Positions 18,233 to 27,790 of a DNA stretch of 64,000 nucleotides are shown piece by piece. Under the pieces are notes generated by a model. The model saw nothing but the letters and a program-made list of their open reading frames with translations. It did not search any database and was not told the DNA's origin. Every line of letters starts with the position of its first letter. Position 1 is the stretch's first letter. This DNA is from Phytomonospora endophytica (GTDB taxonomy: Bacteria > Actinomycetota > Actinomycetes > Mycobacteriales > Micromonosporaceae). The translations under genes and the position numbers were made by a program. The DNA lies in NCBI RefSeq assembly GCF_014202425.1, contig NZ_JACHGT010000017.1, positions 150,496 through 214,495 of the forward strand. Direction: 5' to 3'.

Positions 18233-19056
18233 GACTGCTCCTTCTGGTTCTGCAGGCGGGTGGCGAGGAAGCGGCCGGCGCGCTCCAGCGCCGACACCGC
18301 CTCAGGAGACTCGCCGTGCTGGAAGACGTGCGGTTGCCGGGGAGCGACCTCCAGGGTCACCGCGACCTCAGCGGAGGCGGCGTGCCCGGCCAGGCGGACG
18401 GCGTCGTCCAGCAGGAGTTCGCTGGAGCCGGCCTGGATCAGCAGTGGCGGCAGCCCGGCGAGGTCGCCGAAGAGCGGGCTGGCCTCGTGGGCGTCGGCAC
18501 CGTCCAGGTACTGCCCGAACAGCCAGGCGATGGCGTCGGGGGTGAAGATCGGGTCGACGCCGTTCTTGGTCCGCATGGTCTCCCCGCTGACCGTCAGGTC
18601 CACCGCCGGGGAGAACAAGACCGCGGCGGCCGGCAGCGGGAGGCCCGCGTCGCGGGCCCGCAGCATGGTGGTCACGGCCAGCGCGGCGCCGGCGGAGTCA
18701 CCGGCGAAGACCACGCGGCGCGCGTCGAGGCCGGAGTCGAGCAGTTCGCGGTAGGCGGCCAGGCAGTCATCGGGCGCGGCGGGGTAGGGGTGCTCGGGGG
18801 CCAGGCGGTAGTCGAGCGAGATCGCGCGGCCGTCCAGGTGGCGCACCAACGCGGCGGGCAGGTGGGCGGTCGAGCGAGCCGATCCGACCACGAAGCCGCC
18901 GCCGTGGAAGTACAGCAGGACGTCGCCGCCTGCCGCGGTGGACAGGGCCAGTGCCGGCCGTCCACCGAGGGTCGTCTCCGACGCCTCGACGCCGGCCGGG
19001 ATGGGGCGGGTGAAGAGCGACGCGAAGTGCGCGCGCTGTTCGGCGATGGCGGTCAT
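18229..19056 (-). CDS. Alpha/beta hydrolase (HSL-type esterase)
   Basis: The 275-residue esterase/lipase of the hormone-sensitive-lipase group has its oxyanion-hole motif HGGGFVVGS near residue 78, nucleophile elbow GDSAGAA near 147 and probable catalytic His in QPHVFQHG near 250. It is first in the operon with a flavin oxidase and a small membrane protein, divergent from the MarR gene across a region with a clear palindrome. Typical of a MarR-controlled detoxification or catabolic unit; the substrate is unknown. Confidence 0.87.
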   Translation of the reverse strand: MTAIAEQRAHFASLFTRPIPAGVEASETTLGGRPALALSTAAGGDVLLYFHGGGFVVGSARSTAHLPAALVRHLDGRAISLDYRLAPEHPYPAAPDDCLAAYRELLDSGLDARRVVFAGDSAGAALAVTTMLRARDAGLPLPAAAVLFSPAVDLTVSGETMRTKNGVDPIFTPDAIAWLFGQYLDGADAHEASPLFGDLAGLPPLLIQAGSSELLLDDAVRLAGHAASAEVAVTLEVAPRQPHVFQHGESPEAVSALERAGRFLATRLQNQKEQS

Positions 19057-19083
19057 CGTTCCTCCGAGAATTTAGTCATGCTC

Positions 19084-19096
19084 CCTGACAGTCAGG
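19084..19096. promoter_or_regulatory. Palindromic MarR-type operator
   Basis: CCTGAC-A-GTCAGG is a perfect inverted repeat in the 103-bp region between the divergent hydrolase operon and MarR gene. Position suggests it is the MarR repressor's site controlling both directions. Confidence 0.6.
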
Positions 19097-19159
19097 CAAC
19101 CGTACCATCCTGAATGATATTGTCAAGAGGCCTGATCAACCTGCGGTGAGGACCTGACG

Positions 19160-19603
19160 ATGACGACCGGAACCGGTGGACCGCCGCTGCTCATGCTGCT
19201 GACGCGGATGCGCGACACCATCCTCAATGGACTCCACGACCGCCTCGCCGAAGAGGGTTTCGAAGGAGTCCGCAGCGTCCACGGATCGGTCTTCCGCACC
19301 ATCGACCCCGAGGGCTCACGGCTGACCACCCTCGCCGAACGCGCCGGACTCACCAAGCAGGCCATGGCCGAACTGGTGATGGACCTGGAAAACCGCGGCT
19401 ATGTGGAACGACTGGCCGACGCGACCGACCGCCGCGCGAAGATCATCCGGCTCACCAAGGCGGGCCGGGAGGCACAGGCCGCGGCGGCCCGCATCCTCGG
19501 CGACACCGAAAGACGCTGGGCCGGACTGATCGGCGAGGAGCAGTTCGCCGCGCTGAAAGGCACGCTGGCACAGGCGATCGAGATCGAAGCCACGTCGACG
19601 TGA
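19160..19603 (+). CDS. MarR-family regulator
   Basis: The 147-residue winged-helix regulator has its recognition region in LTTLAERAGLTKQAMAELV and the wing in RGYVERLADATDRRAKIIRLT. It probably represses the divergent esterase-oxidase-membrane protein operon and itself through the palindrome between them, with relief by a small ligand. Length and layout are normal for the family. Confidence 0.88.
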   Translation: MTTGTGGPPLLMLLTRMRDTILNGLHDRLAEEGFEGVRSVHGSVFRTIDPEGSRLTTLAERAGLTKQAMAELVMDLENRGYVERLADATDRRAKIIRLTKAGREAQAAAARILGDTERRWAGLIGEEQFAALKGTLAQAIEIEATST

Positions 19604-19717
19604 CGAAACGGCCCGGCGGACGAGTGGCGTGGGGACCCTGCGACGGCCGCTGACACACTGCGTGTTCGCCGCCGCTCAGCAGCCGGTATGCGTCAAGGCG
19701 ATGTGGACGAGCAGCGA

Positions 19718-21553
19718 CTACGCATCATCGTCTCGCGTCCCGCCGAGATGGTCGGCGAGCCGGGCGTGCCGGAATTGGTATTCGGCGCCGACTTGCCGGA
19801 GCACGCCGCGCCGGTGGGCGTCGTCGAGGAACCTCATGAGACTGATGGGCAGCAGCCCGGAGCGGGACAGGACGAACGCGGTCACGATCAGCTGCCCGGA
19901 CGCGGTGAAGACGAGCGGGCCCAGGAGGGGTGCTGCCCAGATGAAGGGCACCACGATCCAGTCCACCACGGTTTCGGGACCACGATTCCCGAACAACACG
20001 ACCGTCCAGAAGCCGAGCACGGCTCCGATCCCGATCATGGCGTGCCTGTCTCGCCGGTGCCGCTCGACGGCCCCGTCGGCCTCGTCGAACCCGCCGGTGC
20101 TCAGGCTCAGATACAACGAGCCGACGAACGTCCAGGCGGCGACCAGGCCCAGCGGAATCGCGAGCCAGGACCGGCCGAACATGAAACAACCGAGTACGCC
20201 CACGACCAGCCCTGCCGGTGTGGCTATGCGAAGCAGCGCGCCGAACAGGAACCTGGGCCGCCACCGCCAGGGTTTCGGGGCGACCGCGACCCGGCCGAAC
20301 CCGATCATCGTCAAGACGTCGCCGCCGAACGAGCGCGCGGCCTCGACCGTGCTCGGCAGCCGCCACCACGCGACCCTGCCGTTCTCGGCATGCCGCGCCA
20401 GGAATCCGAGCCACCGCTCGGCGTCCTCGGCGGCGTAGACGGGAAGCCTCTTCGCACCGGGCCGCACCGGACCGCGCTCACGGTAGACGGCCGGGACGTA
20501 CCCGGCGAGCAGAGCCTCCTCGATGTCCCCGGCGGCCCCCAAGGCCAGGAGTTCGCCGGGATCGGCGTTGGACCGGCCGTACTCCTCACGTGCGAGGAAG
20601 GCCATGAGCGGCGTGCGCAGCGCCGTCGCCAACGGCCCGGCCGGCTCAGCCGCCAGGCGTTCCCGCACGCCCGCCCAGTGCGCGTCACCCCCGACGCGCC
20701 CCGCACCCAGATAGGCCGCGACGTCGGCCGGATCGACGGGCGTCAGTTCCACGACGGCGGCCCGTGCCAAGGGCATCCCGGTGGCGCCGATCAGCTCCTC
20801 GTACTCGCGGGACCGGCAGGTGACGACGAACGGCCGGTCCGAGCCGACCGCCTCGGTCAAGGCCGCCGCCGCGGCCGTCCGAACCGGGCCGGTCATCTCG
20901 TCGAGCCCGTCGAGGACCGGAATCACGCGTTCACGTTCGACCAACCCGGCGGCTTCCTCCCTGGGCAGCCACCGGTACAGCCCGTGGAGCCGCTCAGCCA
21001 GCCACGCGTCCAGGTGCTTCGTCGCCGGATCCCAGTCGGTCACGTTCAGCAGGACCGGCACCGGATCACCTTCCGTTCGCGTGGCCAGGATCCGGCGCAC
21101 GAGCAGCACGGCCGCCGAGGTCTTCCCCGCGCCCGGCTCGCCGATGACGACGAGCTGGGGCGCTGGAAGCGCACGCCAGGCGTCGGCGATGGCGGTGACG
21201 TCTCCGGCGGCGTCGCCGGGGGCGGCGGTGACCGGCCGGCGGGTGGACGCCCAGCGCACGCGGAGAGGCTCGGGACGCTCCAGGCCCCGGACCGCGGACT
21301 CCGTCCGCCACTCGCGCTCCACCGCGCGGGCGAGCAGCACGGCTGGGTCCTCGGGCGCGCGCCGGTAGGTCGCGAGGAACGAGAAGACACCGGCCGCCAG
21401 GCCGAACGCACCGATGACACCGCCGACGAGAGTGGCGACGGCCGCGAAGTCCTTGACCGGCGCGGCGGCGAACATGACCGCGAGGACGATGGCACCGGCG
21501 AGCGCGAACGCGGCCGTAATGAGTGCGGTGATGCGTCGTCGCCGTGAGGTCAT
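19718..21553 (-). CDS. Membrane-anchored NACHT NTPase
   Basis: The 611-residue protein has two N-terminal membrane helices (residues 8-60) and a NACHT domain with P-loop VIGEPGAGKTSAAVLL near 140 and Walker B VIPVLDGLDEM near 215. An arginine/sensor segment follows, and 4-5 more membrane segments occupy the last 180 residues. Bacterial NACHT proteins act as signal-transduction or anti-phage STAND NTPases; this one lacks an obvious effector domain, so membrane action is possible but unproven. It is divergent from the second AfsR-type regulator. Confidence 0.75.
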   Translation of the reverse strand: MTSRRRRITALITAAFALAGAIVLAVMFAAAPVKDFAAVATLVGGVIGAFGLAAGVFSFLATYRRAPEDPAVLLARAVEREWRTESAVRGLERPEPLRVRWASTRRPVTAAPGDAAGDVTAIADAWRALPAPQLVVIGEPGAGKTSAAVLLVRRILATRTEGDPVPVLLNVTDWDPATKHLDAWLAERLHGLYRWLPREEAAGLVERERVIPVLDGLDEMTGPVRTAAAAALTEAVGSDRPFVVTCRSREYEELIGATGMPLARAAVVELTPVDPADVAAYLGAGRVGGDAHWAGVRERLAAEPAGPLATALRTPLMAFLAREEYGRSNADPGELLALGAAGDIEEALLAGYVPAVYRERGPVRPGAKRLPVYAAEDAERWLGFLARHAENGRVAWWRLPSTVEAARSFGGDVLTMIGFGRVAVAPKPWRWRPRFLFGALLRIATPAGLVVGVLGCFMFGRSWLAIPLGLVAAWTFVGSLYLSLSTGGFDEADGAVERHRRDRHAMIGIGAVLGFWTVVLFGNRGPETVVDWIVVPFIWAAPLLGPLVFTASGQLIVTAFVLSRSGLLPISLMRFLDDAHRRGVLRQVGAEYQFRHARLADHLGGTRDDDA

Positions 21554-21650
21554 GGCGACATGGTGGCGGAGCCGGGCAAGGAGTTCACTCCGAGCAGCAG
21601 TTCACCCCGAGGGCCGCGCAATCGCCGGATCGTCCATAGTGGGCGCCGTG

Positions 21651-24428
21651 ATGTTCCGCCTCCTCGGCCCGGTGAGCGCCGTTTCCGTCGGGCCCGACGG
21701 GCCGGTGTCGGTGCAGCTCGGCGGTCCTCGCCAGCGGTCGGTGCTCGCCGCGCTCCTGCTGCACGCCAATGTCGAGGTTCCCTACCGTGCGCTCGTCCCG
21801 CTGGTCTGGGACGTGCCACCGGGTTCGGCGCTGGCGAATCTGCGCAAGTACGTCTGGCAGCTGCGCCGTGCGTTCAACGTCGCCGGGCTCCCGGCCACTC
21901 GACTCACCGGTGAAGGCGGGGTCCTGCTCACCGTCGGACCCGGTGAGCTCGACACCGACGTCTTCACCGCGCACGCGGACAAGGGCCGGATCGCCTTGGC
22001 CGCCGGGGATCCGCGAACCGCCGCCGGCGAACTTCGCGCGGCCCTGGCCGCCTGGCGCGGCGACGCGCTCACGGGCGTCGAACCGACCGAGCGGCTCACC
22101 GCCGTCGCGCTCGGCCTCACCGAGCAGCGGGCGGCCGTCGAGCTTCTCCACGCGCGCGCCCGGCTCGCTCTCGGTGAACATCAGGACGTGGTCGGCGACC
22201 TGCGCGGGCTCCTGATCGCCGACCCGACGCGCGAGGAGGTCGTCCGGCTGTCCATGCTCGCCCTGTACCGCGCCGGGCGTCGCAGCGAGGCCCTGGCGCT
22301 GTTCCGCGCGACGAGCGAACGCCTCGCCGACCAGGGACTGGAGCCCGGTGCGCCGCTGGCCGAATTGCACCGCGGGGTCCTCCGCGACGATCCCGTTCTC
22401 GGCGCCGAGAGGCCACCCGTCACGCGTTCGGTCCCGGACAGCCCGGACGTCCCGGCGCAGCTCCCGCACACCGTGGAGGCCTTCGCCGGACGCGCGGCGG
22501 CACTGTCCGAACTGGACGGTCTGCTGGCCGGATCCCGCGCCGTCGCGGTGGTCTCGGGCTCGGCCGGGGTCGGCAAGACCACCCTCGCGGTGCATTGGGC
22601 ACATCGTGCGCGAGGCGCCTTTCCCGACGGTCAGCTGTACGTGGACCTGCACGGTTTCGGTCCGGCCGCGGCCGTGGTGGATCCGTCGGAGGCGCTGAGG
22701 CGTCTCCTCACCGCGCTCGGTGCCGCCGGGCGCGAGATCCCCGACGGACTCGACGAACGCGCCGCCCACTTCCGCTCCCTTGTGGATGGACGCGGGCTCC
22801 TGGTGGTCCTCGACAACGCCCGCGACGCCGCGCAGGTCCGTCCCCTTCTGCCCGGCTCCGCCGGTTCGGTGACCGTGGTGACCAGCCGCGATCTGCTGTC
22901 CGGTCTGGTGACCACCCACGCCGCGCGTCCCGTCGTCCTCGGCGCGCTCACGTTCGCGGAGTCCCGCGACCTCCTCGCCGCGCGCCTGGGCACCGATCGG
23001 GTCGCCGCCGAGCCGGCGGCCGTCCGCCGCTTGATCGAGCTGTGCGCGCACCTCCCGCTGGCCCTGGCGATCACCGCGGCCCGTGCCGCCGTCAGTACGG
23101 GGAAGTCGCTGCACGCTCTCGGCGGCGAGCTGGCCGAAGCCAGACTCGACGCCTTCGCCGACCACGACCCCGAAGCCGACCTGCGCACCGTCTTCTCCTG
23201 GTCGTACACGGCTCTCTCGGCACCGGCGGCACGCCTGTTCCGGCTCTTCGGGCTGCTCCCGCTGCCCGACCTGTCGGTGGCCGAGGCCGTCGCCCTCACC
23301 GGAAACGGTGAAAGCGAGACGCGGGACGCGCTCGCCGAACTGGCCGCGGCACACCTGTTCACCGAACGCGCCCAGGGCCGCTTCGGAGCCCATGATTTGC
23401 TGCGCGAGTACGGTTCAGAGCGCGCGGAACTGGAGTGCGAGGAGGCCGAGCGCCGGGCCGCCCGCGAGCGGATACTCGGCTACCTCGCACACGCCGCGCA
23501 CGACGCCTCCTCGGTCCTGCAGGCGGGCAGGAGCGAGTGCAAGTCACCACCCTTTGTGGACGGTGTGCGCCGGGAGCCCTTTCTGGACAAGGAGACGGCG
23601 GCCACCTGGTTGTTCGCCAATGCCGACACCGTGCTCGCCCTGATCACCATGGCCACGAAGAACGGCCACGACGCCTTCGTCTGGCCGATGACCGAGGCCA
23701 TCGCCTGGACGCTGAGCCGGGAATGGCGCTGGGGCGACATGCTGGCTTCCTGCAGGTCCACGGTGGAGGCCGCCGATCGGCTCGGCAGCAAGCCGGCGGC
23801 GGCCTACGCGCATCGCATGTGCGGCTACGCACTGTCCTACCTGGCCGGTCCGGCCGAGGTCGATGAGCACTACCGTGCCTCGGCCGACCTGTACCTCGAA
23901 GTCGGCGACCCGGACGGTGTCGGGCAGCTGGAGCGGCAACTGGGCGGCGCGATGCTCCGGTGGGGCCGTCCACGGGAGTCGCTGGAGCACAACCGCCGGG
24001 CTTTGAAGATGTACCGTGCCGCCGGCAACGGCTCCGGTGTCGCCAACACCCTCAACGGGATCGGCTGGGCGCACTTCACCCTCGGCGAGTACGCGGACGC
24101 GCTGTCGGCCTGCGAGGAGGCCCTCGCCATCCAGCTCGAAGACGACGAGTACGGGGCCGTCGCCACGTGGGACAGCCTCGGACAGATCCACCTCAAGACC
24201 GGCGCGCACACTCGGGCGCTGGAGTGCGTGAAGGCGGCGGTCGCGCTGGCGGGCAGAGTCGGCGGCGAGGTTCTGCTGGCCCGGACCTATGAGGGCCTGG
24301 CGGAGGTTCACCGCACGATGGGCGACCCCGCGTCGGCCCGGGACGCCTGGAACCGGGCCTTGGCGATCCATCGTGAGCACAAGACCGGCGCCGACCGAGC
24401 GATCCGCCGGAAACTGGCCGAACTCTGA
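21651..24428 (+). CDS. AfsR/SARP-family regulator with NB-ARC and TPR domains
   Basis: The 925-residue regulator has the same domain order as the one starting near 13.5 kb. A winged-helix DNA-binding domain begins with RLLGPVSAVSVG and a BTAD domain reaches about residue 250. The NB-ARC P-loop is GSAGVGKTTLAVHWA near 303, and Walker B-like LVVLDNARD lies near 385. TPR repeats fill the last 250 residues. I start it at ATG, with GTG one codon earlier equally possible; a frame extending 79 codons upstream runs into the divergent NACHT gene and is not credible. Target genes are unknown. Confidence 0.9.
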   Translation: MFRLLGPVSAVSVGPDGPVSVQLGGPRQRSVLAALLLHANVEVPYRALVPLVWDVPPGSALANLRKYVWQLRRAFNVAGLPATRLTGEGGVLLTVGPGELDTDVFTAHADKGRIALAAGDPRTAAGELRAALAAWRGDALTGVEPTERLTAVALGLTEQRAAVELLHARARLALGEHQDVVGDLRGLLIADPTREEVVRLSMLALYRAGRRSEALALFRATSERLADQGLEPGAPLAELHRGVLRDDPVLGAERPPVTRSVPDSPDVPAQLPHTVEAFAGRAAALSELDGLLAGSRAVAVVSGSAGVGKTTLAVHWAHRARGAFPDGQLYVDLHGFGPAAAVVDPSEALRRLLTALGAAGREIPDGLDERAAHFRSLVDGRGLLVVLDNARDAAQVRPLLPGSAGSVTVVTSRDLLSGLVTTHAARPVVLGALTFAESRDLLAARLGTDRVAAEPAAVRRLIELCAHLPLALAITAARAAVSTGKSLHALGGELAEARLDAFADHDPEADLRTVFSWSYTALSAPAARLFRLFGLLPLPDLSVAEAVALTGNGESETRDALAELAAAHLFTERAQGRFGAHDLLREYGSERAELECEEAERRAARERILGYLAHAAHDASSVLQAGRSECKSPPFVDGVRREPFLDKETAATWLFANADTVLALITMATKNGHDAFVWPMTEAIAWTLSREWRWGDMLASCRSTVEAADRLGSKPAAAYAHRMCGYALSYLAGPAEVDEHYRASADLYLEVGDPDGVGQLERQLGGAMLRWGRPRESLEHNRRALKMYRAAGNGSGVANTLNGIGWAHFTLGEYADALSACEEALAIQLEDDEYGAVATWDSLGQIHLKTGAHTRALECVKAAVALAGRVGGEVLLARTYEGLAEVHRTMGDPASARDAWNRALAIHREHKTGADRAIRRKLAEL

Positions 24429-24439
24429 CCCGCGGCGCC

Positions 24440-24475
24440 CCGAAGGGAGGACCCCCGACGGGGCCCTCCCTTCGG
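24440..24475. terminator. Hairpin between convergent genes
   Basis: CCGAAGGGAGG pairs with CCTCCCTTCGG, with further C/G pairing inside the loop. It lies between the convergent AfsR-type and GDDSY-repeat genes. Confidence 0.7.
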
Positions 24476-24480
24476 TTCGG

Positions 24481-26217
24481 TCAGGACTGCGGGACCGTCG
24501 AGTCCTTCTCCTCGTCCTTCTTGTTCTCCGTGCCGTCGGCCGGTTCGTCGCCTCCGGACGGGATCGGTGCCATGTCGAGCTCCGCCTCATCCGCGGGGAG
24601 CTGGTAGCCGTCGGGGTTCGGCGCCGGGTTCGGGTTGTAGACCTCCTTGACGCTCATGTCGTACGAGGACGCCGGCACACCGAGACCGATGCCGGTCCCC
24701 ACCGCACCGCCGACCGGCCTACCGCTTGAGTCGAGTTCGACCTTGCCGGTAAGCGTGCCGATCTCGGCGGAGTACGCCCAGGAGACCTCGCCGGTCGCGG
24801 TGTTCGTGGTCTTCGTCAGACCGCCGTACTGCTCGACGTGGTAGTCGCCCGGCTGTTGATAGGTGCCGACCTCGGCGGTGCCTTCGAGTCCGATGCCGCC
24901 GCCCTGCTTGGTCGTCTCCAGGACCCGGCCGTCGTCGGTGAGGGTGTAGCCCTTACCGCCGAAGAGCCCCACGCCCCCGGAGAGATCGAGGCTCAGCCCG
25001 AGTCCCCAGGAACCGGTCGCCGGATCGATGTCCTCCGGGCCCGGGTCGTAGTACTCGACCCCGGGGGTGACGACCGTGTTGAGGCTCCAGTTCTCCTGCG
25101 GCTGCAGCGACGGCGAGATCGACGTGGTGGTGCCGATCAGTGACGGATCGACCGCCTCACCGAACTCCGCCGGCGGCGCGGTCCAGCCGTCCGGCCAGCC
25201 CGGGGCGCCGTAGGCGTCGAGGCCCACCGCGGTTCCCGGACCGTAGGGCGCGTCCCAACCGGTCACAGTGGACGAATCCAGCTGCGAGTACCCGGTGGTC
25301 GTACCGGTCCATGCCTCGACCCCGCTGAGTTCCATGCCCGGGGCGTAGGCGCTGTAATCCTGGACCGGCCCCGTGCCGGTCCCGAACGCGCCGACCAGGT
25401 CGGCGACGACCGGGCCCTGTTCGACCGGTGCCTGCGGCTCGGCGGCGAACACGCCGTCCGGTGATATCGCCGTGAAGTCCGCCACCGGGCTGGAGTCCAC
25501 AAAGGAGTCGAACTCGGCGACCGCCTCCTCGACACCGGGCGCGTACGCCGACATGTCGACGCTCGGGGCCATCGCCGTGTATTCGTTGACGGCCTCGGCG
25601 TCGATCGCGGGCGAGGGCTCCTCCGCCATGGGGGCGTCGACCTCGACGGTCTCGGTCTCGACGGCGTCCTGGACGTTCTCCTGAACGTCGTCCGGCGAGA
25701 CCTCCTCGCCGAGTTCCTCCTTCTGTTCGACCTGTTCGACCTGCTCGGCCGACAGTTCGACTCCGCGGGTGCCGACCTCGCCGGCGGCGACCGGGTCTTC
25801 GCCGAGAGCCTCCTCGCCGAAGGCATCGCCCTCGGCTAGCGAGCCCGAGTAGTCGTCGTACGAGTCCTCGTACGAGCCGTCCCCGTACGAGTCGCCGTAG
25901 TCGTCGCTCGTGTACGAGTCTTCCCCGTAGGAGTCATCTCCGTAGGAATCATCTCCGTAGGAGTCATCTCCGTAGGAATCATCTCCGTAGGAATCATCCC
26001 CGTAGGAATCATCCCCGTAGGAATCGCCACCGTAGGAGTCATCTCCATAGGAGTCACCGCTGTACGAGTCTCCGCCGTAGGAGTCACCCCCGTACGAACC
26101 GTCATCCGCATATGCCATCCCCGACGCCAACATGCTCGCGAAGAACGCGCCCAACACCATCGTGGGCACGACCAAGGCGATCCGCAGACGTCGGCGGGCC
26201 GCTAAAAGCCTCACCAT
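24481..26217 (-). CDS. Secreted protein with GDDSY tandem repeats
   Basis: The 578-residue exported protein starts with an Arg-rich segment, a hydrophobic stretch and an ALA-type end near residue 35 (GMAYADDG). About 13 pentapeptide repeats of the form G-D-D-S-Y follow, then a long acidic, Glu/Pro-rich region and a C-terminal beta-rich domain with Gly-rich strands (GLGLSLDLSGGVGLFGG, GIGLEGTAEVG). The Asp-rich repeats could bind calcium or act as an extended surface spacer. The start is the ATG just after GGAGGAGG. I recognise no family for the C-terminal domain. The protein is very acidic and has no neighbours in an operon. Confidence 0.7.
   Translation of the reverse strand: MVRLLAARRRLRIALVVPTMVLGAFFASMLASGMAYADDGSYGGDSYGGDSYSGDSYGDDSYGGDSYGDDSYGDDSYGDDSYGDDSYGDDSYGDDSYGEDSYTSDDYGDSYGDGSYEDSYDDYSGSLAEGDAFGEEALGEDPVAAGEVGTRGVELSAEQVEQVEQKEELGEEVSPDDVQENVQDAVETETVEVDAPMAEEPSPAIDAEAVNEYTAMAPSVDMSAYAPGVEEAVAEFDSFVDSSPVADFTAISPDGVFAAEPQAPVEQGPVVADLVGAFGTGTGPVQDYSAYAPGMELSGVEAWTGTTTGYSQLDSSTVTGWDAPYGPGTAVGLDAYGAPGWPDGWTAPPAEFGEAVDPSLIGTTTSISPSLQPQENWSLNTVVTPGVEYYDPGPEDIDPATGSWGLGLSLDLSGGVGLFGGKGYTLTDDGRVLETTKQGGGIGLEGTAEVGTYQQPGDYHVEQYGGLTKTTNTATGEVSWAYSAEIGTLTGKVELDSSGRPVGGAVGTGIGLGVPASSYDMSVKEVYNPNPAPNPDGYQLPADEAELDMAPIPSGGDEPADGTENKKDEEKDSTVPQS
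25925..26095 (-). repeat. 15-nt tandem repeats encoding G-D-D-S-Y
   Basis: Units of the form CGTAGGAGTCATCTC (plus-strand reading) repeat in tandem about 11-12 times with one or two substitutions each, all in frame. They encode the pentapeptide repeat of the secreted protein and are prone to copy-number change. Confidence 0.85.
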
Positions 26218-26352
26218 TGCCTCCTCCATCGAGCTCGGGCGAGCTCGCGATTCGGAGGTTAGTGACCCGAAGGGCCGGCGCCGGTCCATGGATACGAGAC
26301 GTATACGGCGACACCGGCCGACGCGGACACGGGATCGCACGACAGGTGACGG

Positions 26353-27567
26353 TCACGACTTGAGTTCGATGGCGATCGGATCGGTGTAGGCGGTGGTGAC
26401 GTGGTTGGTACCGGGCACGGTGCCGGTGTCGCGACGGTAGAAGCGGGTGGTCAACCGTCGCTCCGCGGGATCGGCGAGATATGTCCACAGTGTCCGCTCG
26501 GGCCATCCGTGGGACACTCCGGCGCGTGCGTTGTCGGCGAAGGCGCAGTTGACGGTGGCGAGCAGCGCGGTGATGTCGGCCCCGGTCCAGACGCCGGTGT
26601 GCGCGGCGATCGCGTCGGTGAGGATCCGGTGGCGCACGAAGGTGTTGTGCTCGGCGTTCGCATCCACCTCGGGGAACATGTCGGCGGTCGGGTAGGTGTG
26701 CAGCGCGTGGTTGGTGACCACCAGCGGAGCGTCGGGGCGGCCGTCGGTGAAGCGGTACTGATGACTGGCCTGGTCGATCTCGAACACGGTGGCCGCGCCG
26801 TCGGCGTCGGCGATGAGCCAGTGCTCGCCCTGAGCCATCGGGGTGAAGAAGTGCTGCCCGAGCAGGGCCGTCTTCGCCTCGCCGACGGTGGCGGCGTTGT
26901 CCAGGACGAATCCGAGGACCTGGTTGGTCGACAGGCCCGAGTCGTACCCGCCGGCCGGTGACGCGCCAGGGTCTCCGTGCCCGGTGGAGTCGACCAGGAT
27001 GCACACGAACAACCCGGCGTCGTTGACGCCGTCGATCATCGGGTTGAGCAGGTCGTGGCTGCCGATCTGGAGTGTCGCCCGGCCGTCGTCGGGCCGGCAC
27101 CTGTTCACCGTGACCCGCGAGTACGACGGATGCTCACCGGCATCGGGTTCGCGCCCGGCCATCTCGGAGAAGGTCAGCGTGTACCAGTCGAGGTTGCGGC
27201 CGACCAGCGGCCTGCCCACGTCGGTCAGCGCCGGCGGGAACCACACCGCCGAGCAGCCGTGCGATACGGGAAAGTCGTAGCCCAGGGCGGTCGGGTCGAA
27301 ACCGGCACCGTCCTCGGCCAGCCCGAACGCATCGGCCACGCCCCGGGCCCGCAGGCCCAGCCGCGGCCAGTTCCGGTCCAGGTAGGCCAGCCGTGCCCGC
27401 CCGTACAGCGGGTCGGCGTAGCGGGCCAGGCGACTCCCGTAGGCCGAACGCGCCAGTTCGGCCAGATCACGGCCGATCTGGCGGTCACCGCCCTCGACGG
27501 TCAGCTCCCGCACGCTCAGATAGTCGCCGTCGGCCGGCTCGAACAACACGCGGTCTTCGGTGATCAC
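26353..27567 (-). CDS. C45-type autoproteolytic acylase/hydrolase
   Basis: The 404-residue protein resembles the C45 (isopenicillin-N acyltransferase-like) Ntn-hydrolases: a helical pro-region of about 100 residues, then the conserved segment YDFPVSHGCSAVWF with candidate nucleophile Cys at a G-C cleavage site, followed by GRNLDWYTLTF. These enzymes cleave or transfer acyl groups on amides. The GTG start has an AGGGAG site; longer versions of the frame are unsupported. It resembles in core motifs (GRN-DW) the Ntn hydrolase about 5 kb away. Self-cleavage is inferred. Confidence 0.72.
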   Translation of the reverse strand: MITEDRVLFEPADGDYLSVRELTVEGGDRQIGRDLAELARSAYGSRLARYADPLYGRARLAYLDRNWPRLGLRARGVADAFGLAEDGAGFDPTALGYDFPVSHGCSAVWFPPALTDVGRPLVGRNLDWYTLTFSEMAGREPDAGEHPSYSRVTVNRCRPDDGRATLQIGSHDLLNPMIDGVNDAGLFVCILVDSTGHGDPGASPAGGYDSGLSTNQVLGFVLDNAATVGEAKTALLGQHFFTPMAQGEHWLIADADGAATVFEIDQASHQYRFTDGRPDAPLVVTNHALHTYPTADMFPEVDANAEHNTFVRHRILTDAIAAHTGVWTGADITALLATVNCAFADNARAGVSHGWPERTLWTYLADPAERRLTTRFYRRDTGTVPGTNHVTTAYTDPIAIELKS

Positions 27568-27790
27568 GGCCGCTCCCTCGCTCGGTGGTGCTGACTCCGG
27601 CCAGTATCGACTGGTCACAGCCGTGCCGCGGGCCATTCGGCGAAGAGCCGGCCCGCCCGTGTCGCGGCCGGGACCGGGGTGGCGGGTCCTCGCCATGGCG
27701 AGGACCCGCAGTGCTCACGCCGTTCCCACAGCAACCCGCGCATGCGACCGTCGACAGCGTTTCCACCCCTCGAAGTCCACTGGAGCCCCC

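Noticed and set aside
16574..18754. Long open frame antisense to the flavin oxidase and esterase
   Set aside because: No family features; the minus-strand genes beneath are unambiguous.
25925..26095. Possible CRISPR array
   Set aside because: Repeats are 15 nt, contiguous without spacers and encode an in-frame pentapeptide; no cas genes.
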